From Bacillus yapensis (GTDB lineage Bacteria > Bacillota > Bacilli > Bacillales > Cytobacillaceae): a stretch of 34,901 nt of DNA. The notes beneath the pieces are model-generated. The model was not told the origin of the DNA, ran no database searches, and was given only the letters and a program-made list of their open reading frames with translations. The position numbers were made by a program, and so were the translations under genes. This document shows positions 28,122-34,901 of the stretch, piece by piece. The stretch spans positions 1 to 34,901 of the forward strand of contig NZ_SUND01000027.1 in the NCBI RefSeq assembly GCF_005280205.1. Reading direction: 5' to 3'. How positions within the stretch are numbered: the first letter of the stretch is position 1; each line of letters begins with the position of its first letter.

Positions 28122-28370
28122 TTGTATGTTCATTTAGGAGAAGATATCCTTGTGAGGACAAAAGATATCGTCGCCATTCTTGATAAAGAAACCGTGAAAT
28201 CTTCCCAATCTATGAAGGAGCTATTAGAAAGTGAGAGCAACAAAATCGTTCCACTGGCTAAAGGAGATTTTAAGTCCATCGTTATTACAGTAGACGCTGT
28301 ATATTACTCCCCTTTAGCTTCTGGAACATTGAAAAAACGCTCAACTAAGCTTGCTATTCAAGAATTTTAA
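28122..28370 (+). CDS. remB: Extracellular matrix regulator RemB (YaaB, DUF370)
   Basis: Small DUF370 protein related to the DNA-binding biofilm regulator RemA; B. subtilis RemB (YaaB) affects matrix gene expression. The 82 residues read YVHLGEDILVRTKDIVAILD at the start and VYYSPLASGTLKKR near the end, both family blocks. I use TTG 28122, with GAGGTGAG a few bases upstream. An open frame reaches back to 28095 inside recF, but it lacks a site and exceeds the family length. Same place between recF and gyrB as in B. subtilis. Confidence 0.93.
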   Translation: MYVHLGEDILVRTKDIVAILDKETVKSSQSMKELLESESNKIVPLAKGDFKSIVITVDAVYYSPLASGTLKKRSTKLAIQEF

Positions 28371-28469
28371 TGAATATAGAATGATTATTTTTTTCCTAGA
28401 AAATTTACACTAGCGTCATCAAGTGGCCGAAACAGGCTTTTTACGAAGTACATTAGAAAGTGTAGGTGA

Positions 28470-30407
<1,938 letters not shown>

Positions 30408-30424
30408 TAATTGGTTTCTCGTCT

Positions 30425-30625
30425 TTATTCGTGGCTGTTTTCGTAAAGATTGTTGTTAAAATCCTACTGCCGATTTTAACGTAGAAATAGACATTTGGTG
30501 CATCGTAACTAAATTTGCAAGCTCTTTTCTCATTGATTCACAACCAGTTATTATTGAAAACATAGATAAATTCATTGATTTTTTGCTTCAAAAGCAACAA
30601 AGTTTGAGAAAAGATCTTTATTCGT
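30425..30625. mobile_element. MITE-like element C, between gyrB and gyrA
   Basis: A 185-base element (30433-30617) flanked by perfect TTATTCGT repeats (30425-30432 and 30618-30625). The left end is GGCTGTTTTCGTAAAGATTG; the right end on the minus strand is AGATCTTTTCTCAAACTTTG, somewhat decayed. Its interior matches element B but lacks about 14 bases in the GTTAAAATC / GATTTTAAC hairpin loop. GCTCTTTTCTCA at 30521-30532 pairs with 30605-30616. There is no coding frame. It accounts for most of the 318-base gyrB-gyrA gap. Confidence 0.8.
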
Positions 30626-30645
30626 TAGCTAAATTCTTAAATCTT

Positions 30646-30680
30646 GAGGATAGCTGGTATTCCCACTATCCTCTTTATTA
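30646..30680 (+). terminator. Terminator-like hairpin after gyrB
   Basis: Perfect 8-bp stem GAGGATAG (30646-30653) / CTATCCTC (30666-30673), with a possible inner TGG/CCA, followed by TTTATTA. It would attenuate gyrB transcripts entering gyrA. Confidence 0.7.
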
Positions 30681-30725
30681 CTTGAAGTTCAGGTGCAGAT
30701 TTTATTTTGAAAAGGAGGTTCCTCC

Positions 30726-33281
30726 ATGTCTGAAACATCAAATTCTCAAATAAAAGAAATCAATATAAGCCAGGAAATGCGATCTTCATTCTTAGATTAT
30801 GCGATGAGTGTTATCGTTTCTCGTGCACTTCCTGATGTTCGTGATGGATTGAAACCTGTTCACCGTCGTATTTTATATGCTATGCATGATTTAGGAATTC
30901 ATGCAGACAAGCCATATAAGAAATCGGCTCGTATTGTTGGAGATGTAATTGGTAAGTATCACCCTCATGGTGATTCAGCAGTTTATGAAACGATGGTTCG
31001 TATGGCACAGGATTTCAACCAACGTTATATGCTCGTGGATGGTCATGGTAACTTTGGTTCTGTCGATGGCGATTCTGCAGCGGCGATGCGTTATACAGAA
31101 TCTCGTATGTCAAAAATCGCGATGGAATTATTAAGAGATCTGAACAAAGATACAATCGATTATCAGGATAACTATGATGGTGAAGAAAGAGAACCTGTAG
31201 TACTCCCTGCTCGTTACCCGAATCTATTAGTAAATGGAACAACGGGAATTGCTGTAGGGATGGCGACGAATATCCCTCCTCATCAGCTTGGAGAAGTTAT
31301 TGATGGAGTTTTAGCTATCAGTAGAGAGCCTGAAATAACGATACAGGAACTCATGGATATTATCCCTGGTCCGGATTTCCCTACTGCTGGTCTTATCTTA
31401 GGTAGAAGTGGTATTCGGAAGGCCTACGAAACAGGAAGAGGATCGATTACTCTTCGTGCAAAGGTTGAAATCGAACAAAAATCAAATGGTAAAGAAGTAA
31501 TTATCGTTAAGGAGTTACCTTACCAAGTAAACAAAGCAAGATTAATTGAAAAAATCGCTGAACTTGCGCGTGACAAAAAGATTGAGGGAATCACTGATTT
31601 GCGTGATGAATCCGATCGTAAAGGAATGCGTATTGTTATTGAAGTTCGTAAGGATGCGAATGCTAACGTTCTTTTAAATAATTTATATAAGCAAACAGCC
31701 TTACAAACAAGCTTCGGAATCAATATGCTAGCCCTTGTGGATGGACATCCAAGGGTTCTGAACTTAAAGGAATGCTTACAGTATTATTTACAGCATCAGC
31801 AGGTTGTTATTCGTCGCAGAACGGAATTTGAACTTCGAAAAGCAGAAGCGCGTGCTCATATTTTAGAAGGGTTACGAATTGCTCTGGATCGTATCGATGA
31901 AGTGATCAGCTTAATTCGTGGCTCGCAAACAACTGAAATTGCGCGTGAAGGCTTAATGTCAACCTTTGGTTTATCAGATAAACAAGCACAAGCTATTTTA
32001 GATATGCGTTTGCAGCGTTTAACAGGCTTAGAACGTGACAAGATTGAAGAAGAGTATCAAAACCTAGTTAAATTAATCGCTGAATTAAAAGCCATTTTAG
32101 CGGACGAGGAAAAGATCTTAGAAATCATTCGTGAAGAGCTGCTTGAGATTAAAGAACGCTTTAATGATACTCGTCGTACAGAAATTGTGACGGCAGGTCT
32201 TGAAAATATCGAGGATGAAGATTTGATCCCACGTGAAAACATTGTCGTAACGATTACTCATAACGGTTATGTCAAACGACTTCCAGTATCCACTTATCGC
32301 GCGCAAAAACGTGGTGGTAGAGGGATTCAGGGAATGGGAACAAATGAAGATGATTTTGTTGAACATCTGATCACAACCTCTACGCATGACACCCTTTTAT
32401 TCTTTACGAATAAAGGAAAGGTATACCGTGCGAAAGGTTATGAGATTCCTGAATTCTCAAGAACAGCTAAGGGACTTCCAATTATTAATCTCTTAGAAGT
32501 AGATAAGGGTGAATGGGTCAACGCGATAATCCCTGTTTCTGAATTCGTAGACGATTGGTTCCTATTCTTTACGACAAAAGAAGGGATTTCAAAACGTACC
32601 CCATTATCATCATTTGCTAATATTCGTAACAATGGTCTAATTGCCGTAAATCTTCGCGAAAACGATGAATTAATTTCTGTTCGTTTAACTGATGGAAATA
32701 AGGAAATTATTATTGGTACGAAAAATGGTATGCTCATTCGTTTCCCAGAATCCGATGTTCGTTCTATGGGTAGAACAGCTACAGGGGTAAAAGGGATTAC
32801 TCTTAAGAATGAAAATGATGAAGTCGTTGGAATGGAAGTATTAGAAGAAGGTTCCGAAATTCTGATCGTAACGAAAAATGGTTATGGTAAGCGTACACCT
32901 TCTGAAGAATATCGTATCCAAGGACGTGGCGGTAAAGGGATTAAAACATGTAATATTACCGAGAAAAATGGTGATTTAGTTGCGATGAAGGCTGTTACCG
33001 GTGAAGAGGATCTTATGATCATCACAACTGGTGGAGTTATTATCCGTATGGCAGTTAAAGATATCTCGATGACTGGTAGAAGCACACAGGGTGTAAGACT
33101 GATTCGTCTTAATGAAAGTGCTGACGAATTCGTCTCTACTGTGGCGAAGGTTGAAAAAGAAGAAGAGCAAGAACAAAATGAGAATGAAGAAAATGATTCT
33201 CAAGAAGTTGTAGAGATCGTTTCTTCGGAAGGTTCCGAAGAAGTTGTTGAAAATAGTTCTGAAGAAAGTTCTGAAGAATAG
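30726..33281 (+). CDS. gyrA: DNA gyrase subunit A
   Basis: DNA-breaking subunit of gyrase. The 851 residues include the winged-helix region [17 protein letters not shown] with Ser84 and Glu88 (the quinolone-contact positions, unaltered type), catalytic Tyr123 in AAAMRYTES, a coiled-coil gate, and a C-terminal pinwheel. The GyrA box [10 protein letters not shown], needed for wrapping, identifies gyrase rather than ParC. The end is a Glu/Ser/Asn-rich acidic tail of about 45 residues, making it about 30 longer than B. subtilis GyrA. ATG follows AAAGGAGG. Confidence 0.97.
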   Translation: MSETSNSQIKEINISQEMRSSFLDYAMSVIVSRALPDVRDGLKPVHRRILYAMHDLGIHADKPYKKSARIVGDVIGKYHPHGDSAVYETMVRMAQDFNQRYMLVDGHGNFGSVDGDSAAAMRYTESRMSKIAMELLRDLNKDTIDYQDNYDGEEREPVVLPARYPNLLVNGTTGIAVGMATNIPPHQLGEVIDGVLAISREPEITIQELMDIIPGPDFPTAGLILGRSGIRKAYETGRGSITLRAKVEIEQKSNGKEVIIVKELPYQVNKARLIEKIAELARDKKIEGITDLRDESDRKGMRIVIEVRKDANANVLLNNLYKQTALQTSFGINMLALVDGHPRVLNLKECLQYYLQHQQVVIRRRTEFELRKAEARAHILEGLRIALDRIDEVISLIRGSQTTEIAREGLMSTFGLSDKQAQAILDMRLQRLTGLERDKIEEEYQNLVKLIAELKAILADEEKILEIIREELLEIKERFNDTRRTEIVTAGLENIEDEDLIPRENIVVTITHNGYVKRLPVSTYRAQKRGGRGIQGMGTNEDDFVEHLITTSTHDTLLFFTNKGKVYRAKGYEIPEFSRTAKGLPIINLLEVDKGEWVNAIIPVSEFVDDWFLFFTTKEGISKRTPLSSFANIRNNGLIAVNLRENDELISVRLTDGNKEIIIGTKNGMLIRFPESDVRSMGRTATGVKGITLKNENDEVVGMEVLEEGSEILIVTKNGYGKRTPSEEYRIQGRGGKGIKTCNITEKNGDLVAMKAVTGEEDLMIITTGGVIIRMAVKDISMTGRSTQGVRLIRLNESADEFVSTVAKVEKEEEQEQNENEENDSQEVVEIVSSEGSEEVVENSSEESSEE

Positions 33282-33286
33282 TAAAG

Positions 33287-33324
33287 AGGCTGTAGGGCGT
33301 AAATGCTCTACAGCTTTTTATTTT
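33287..33324 (+). terminator. Terminator of gyrA
   Basis: Stem GCTGTAG (33289-33295) / CTACAGC (33308-33314) with inner GC pairs, followed by TTTTTATTTT, six bases after the gyrA stop codon. Confidence 0.9.
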
Positions 33325-33444
33325 CTGTTGCCCTCGTTTTATGAAGTCGACTTCTTTTCATAGCCTTAATAGGAAAAATCAAGTAAAATAGAAAAGAGAT
33401 TTCAAAATTTTCAACAACCTACTATTGCTTTGAGGTGATTCCAA

Positions 33445-34539
33445 ATGCGTGTTCATATTCAAGAGCTTCAAGAGGGATGTATTTTAACAGAAGACGTTGT
33501 GAGTCTAACGAATCGCCCTATCATTCCTAATAAAACAATTTTAACTGATGAATTAATAGAGTTATTAAAAGCTTTTTTAATTAGAGAAGTTAAAGTTCAA
33601 AAAACACTTGTTACTGGACTACCTTTTGTCCCTTCTGAAGTGATTGAGGAGGAAAAGGAGCAGGTACAACAGAACGTTACTACTGGAAAAACTACTAACC
33701 TTGCAGACGCCTTTTTAAGCGCAACAAGGGATTACAAGAAGGAATTCACGCAATGGCAATCTGGGCTATCACCAGATTTAGCAAAAGTAAGGTCTATATT
33801 ATTACCGTTAATTGAACAACTAGATACTCAATCAGGTGAGATCTTCCTATTTCACCATCTTTCCACGGAGAAAGAGTATTTGTTCCAGCACTCCATTGCT
33901 GTTGGCTTAATAAGCGCATTTATCGGGAAAAAGCTTAACTATAGCAAAGGAGATATCGTTCAGTTAGGATTAGCTGGTTGCTTAGCGGATTGTGGAATGG
34001 CAAAAATATCTCCGCAAATCTTAAATAAAATGGGTGCCTTATCGAGCTATGAATTTGAAGAAATAAAAAAACACCCTACATACAGCTATAAAATGATTCA
34101 AAACAGCCCACTGTTAAGAGATGCTGCAAAAATAGCAATCTTCCAACACCATGAAAGACTTGATGGAACTGGATACCCTTTAGGTGAAAGTAAAAAAATC
34201 CATCCATTTGCAAAAATCATTGCAGTTGCAGATACTTTCCATGCGATGACATCAGCACGTCTTTATCGTAAAAAGCAATCTCCTTTCCGAGTGTTAGAAA
34301 AGATAATAGAGGATAACTTCGGGAAATTTGATATCGCTTCGATCAAAGCGTTACAGTCAGGAATTATGAATTTCTCTATCGGTAGCAAAGTAAAACTATC
34401 AGATGGACAAACAGCAGAAATTGTCTTTATAGAAGAAAAATCACCGACAAGACCTTTGATTAAACTAGTGGAGTCACAAACGATTATTCAATTAGAAAAA
34501 CATCGTGATGTGTTCATTGATGAAGTTATTAAAAGTTAG
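33445..34539 (+). CDS. HD-GYP domain protein with altered metal site
   Basis: The 364-residue protein has an N-terminal region (1-110) of DUF3391/YjbQ-like beta character that I cannot name, then an HD-GYP domain (about 140-320). Such domains usually hydrolyse cyclic di-GMP. Here the HD pair is Ala181-Asp182 (LADCGMAK for the usual LHDIGK), while His149, His210, HHERLDGTGYP (235-245) and Asp263 remain; the usual DA after that Asp is HA. Catalysis may be lost or changed, leaving a sensing role. ATG follows TTTGAGGTGATTCC. Lies between gyrA and rRNA, with no partner gene. The symbol is left empty. Confidence 0.85.
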   Translation: MRVHIQELQEGCILTEDVVSLTNRPIIPNKTILTDELIELLKAFLIREVKVQKTLVTGLPFVPSEVIEEEKEQVQQNVTTGKTTNLADAFLSATRDYKKEFTQWQSGLSPDLAKVRSILLPLIEQLDTQSGEIFLFHHLSTEKEYLFQHSIAVGLISAFIGKKLNYSKGDIVQLGLAGCLADCGMAKISPQILNKMGALSSYEFEEIKKHPTYSYKMIQNSPLLRDAAKIAIFQHHERLDGTGYPLGESKKIHPFAKIIAVADTFHAMTSARLYRKKQSPFRVLEKIIEDNFGKFDIASIKALQSGIMNFSIGSKVKLSDGQTAEIVFIEEKSPTRPLIKLVESQTIIQLEKHRDVFIDEVIKS

Positions 34540-34574
34540 GAATTAAGAGGGATAAATTACCATAATATTTCACC

Positions 34575-34603
34575 TTGAATAATCTATAGTAGGCTGATAT
34601 AAT
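34575..34603 (+). promoter_or_regulatory. rRNA promoter P1
   Basis: TTGAAT (34575-34580), a 17-base spacer and perfect TATAAT (34598-34603). First of two tandem promoters in the 314-base gap before 16S rRNA. Confidence 0.75.
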
Positions 34604-34660
34604 AATAAAAGTCAGCTCGATGACGTCAAAATGATTTTAAAAATTAATTTTAAAAAAGTG

Positions 34661-34689
34661 TTGACGAGAAAAGCTGAAAATGATATATT
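34661..34689 (+). promoter_or_regulatory. rRNA promoter P2
   Basis: TTGACG (34661-34666), a 17-base spacer and TATATT (34684-34689). Tandem promoters are usual for Bacillus rRNA operons. A hairpin, GTCGCT / AGCGAC at 34696-34711, lies at the expected start site. Confidence 0.85.
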
Positions 34690-34744
34690 ATTAAAGTCGC
34701 TTCTGAGCGACGGATAAAATTTTCGCTAAGGCGAGAATAGAAGA

Positions 34745-34791
34745 AGGATATTTTCACTATCGTGAAAAATCCTAATTGTTCTTTGAAAACT
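34745..34791 (+). promoter_or_regulatory. rRNA leader: processing-type stem and boxA
   Basis: Hairpin AGGAT-TTTTCAC / GTGAAAA-ATCCT (34745-34773), then TGTTCTTTGAAAACT (34777-34791), matching the boxA antitermination element of Bacillus rRNA leaders. Antitermination by Nus factors is inferred. Confidence 0.75.
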
Positions 34792-34853
34792 AAACAAATC
34801 ATACGTCAACGTTAGTTTTATTTTAAGTTTTATTTAAGAGCTAATCTTACTCT

Positions 34854-34901
34854 TTATTGGAGAGTTTGATCCTGGCTCAGGACGAACGCTGGCGGCGTGC
34901 C
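34854..34901 (+). rRNA. rrs: 16S ribosomal RNA, 5' end (cut by window edge)
   Basis: GAGAGTTTGATCCTGGCTCA and the following AGGACGAACGCTGGCGGC are the universal 5' bases of bacterial 16S rRNA. AGAGTTTGATC at 34861 corresponds to E. coli position 8, placing the mature 5' end near 34854. Only 48 bases are in the window; position matches rrnO of B. subtilis. Confidence 0.98.

Noticed and set aside
30975-31010. Possible quinolone-resistance change in gyrA
   Set aside because: Ser84 and Glu88 are the normal residues in Bacillus GyrA.
33221-33242. TTCTTCGGAA / TTCCGAAGAA inverted repeat at the end of gyrA
   Set aside because: It is explained by codons of the repetitive Ser/Glu/Gly tail and has only two bases between the arms; a true terminator follows the stop codon.

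Overview
This window is the replication-origin region of a low-GC, endospore-forming Firmicute of the Bacillaceae. Gene order closely follows Bacillus subtilis around oriC, and the sporulation-linked genes yyaC, spo0J/soj and spoIIIJ are present. The genus cannot be fixed from what I can see. Genes left of about 23.2 kb are almost all on the minus strand and genes right of 23.7 kb are on the plus strand. Transcription therefore follows the two forks leaving oriC, with yyaC as the one exception.

Left arm, read from oriC towards position 1: rpmH-rnpA, spoIIIJ-jag (an overlapping pair), mnmE-mnmG, rsmG, noc, the soj-spo0J (parA-parB) segregation pair, a DUF554 membrane protein, yyaC (head-on), a DUF951 protein (YyzM-like), a molybdopterin oxidoreductase (YyaE-like), ychF, rpsF-ssbA-rpsR, yybS, gdpP-rplI, dnaC (replicative helicase) and purA. 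The window edge falls inside what I read as the 5' end of a group IIC-type intron, inserted just after the purA terminator. Right arm: dnaA, dnaN, yaaA, recF, remB, gyrB, gyrA, a degenerate HD-GYP protein, then tandem rRNA promoters and the first bases of a 16S rRNA gene.

The bipartite origin is legible. A DnaA-box cluster with two Spo0A-type boxes lies upstream of dnaA. A second box cluster, a DnaA-trio-like series and an AT-rich unwinding tract lie between dnaA and dnaN. Two perfect parS sites (inside parB, and between rpsF and ssbA) tie the region to ParB/Soj segregation. Other control elements are PurBox-like sites at purA, an S6:S18-type leader before rpsF, and promoters for rpmH, rpsF, dnaC and rRNA.

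The least expected feature is a family of small non-coding insertions (MITE-like, 160-223 bp). Their ends resemble GGCTnTTTTCG and they are flanked by 8-bp direct repeats, as for ISL3-family transposition. Three copies sit in otherwise conserved gaps (yybS/rpsR, mnmG/rsmG, gyrB/gyrA), and there are at least two end remnants. Several start codons were moved inward from the longest open frame on ribosome-binding-site evidence (yybS, gdpP, ssbA, rpsF, yyzM, yyaC, soj, noc, mnmE, remB, gyrB).
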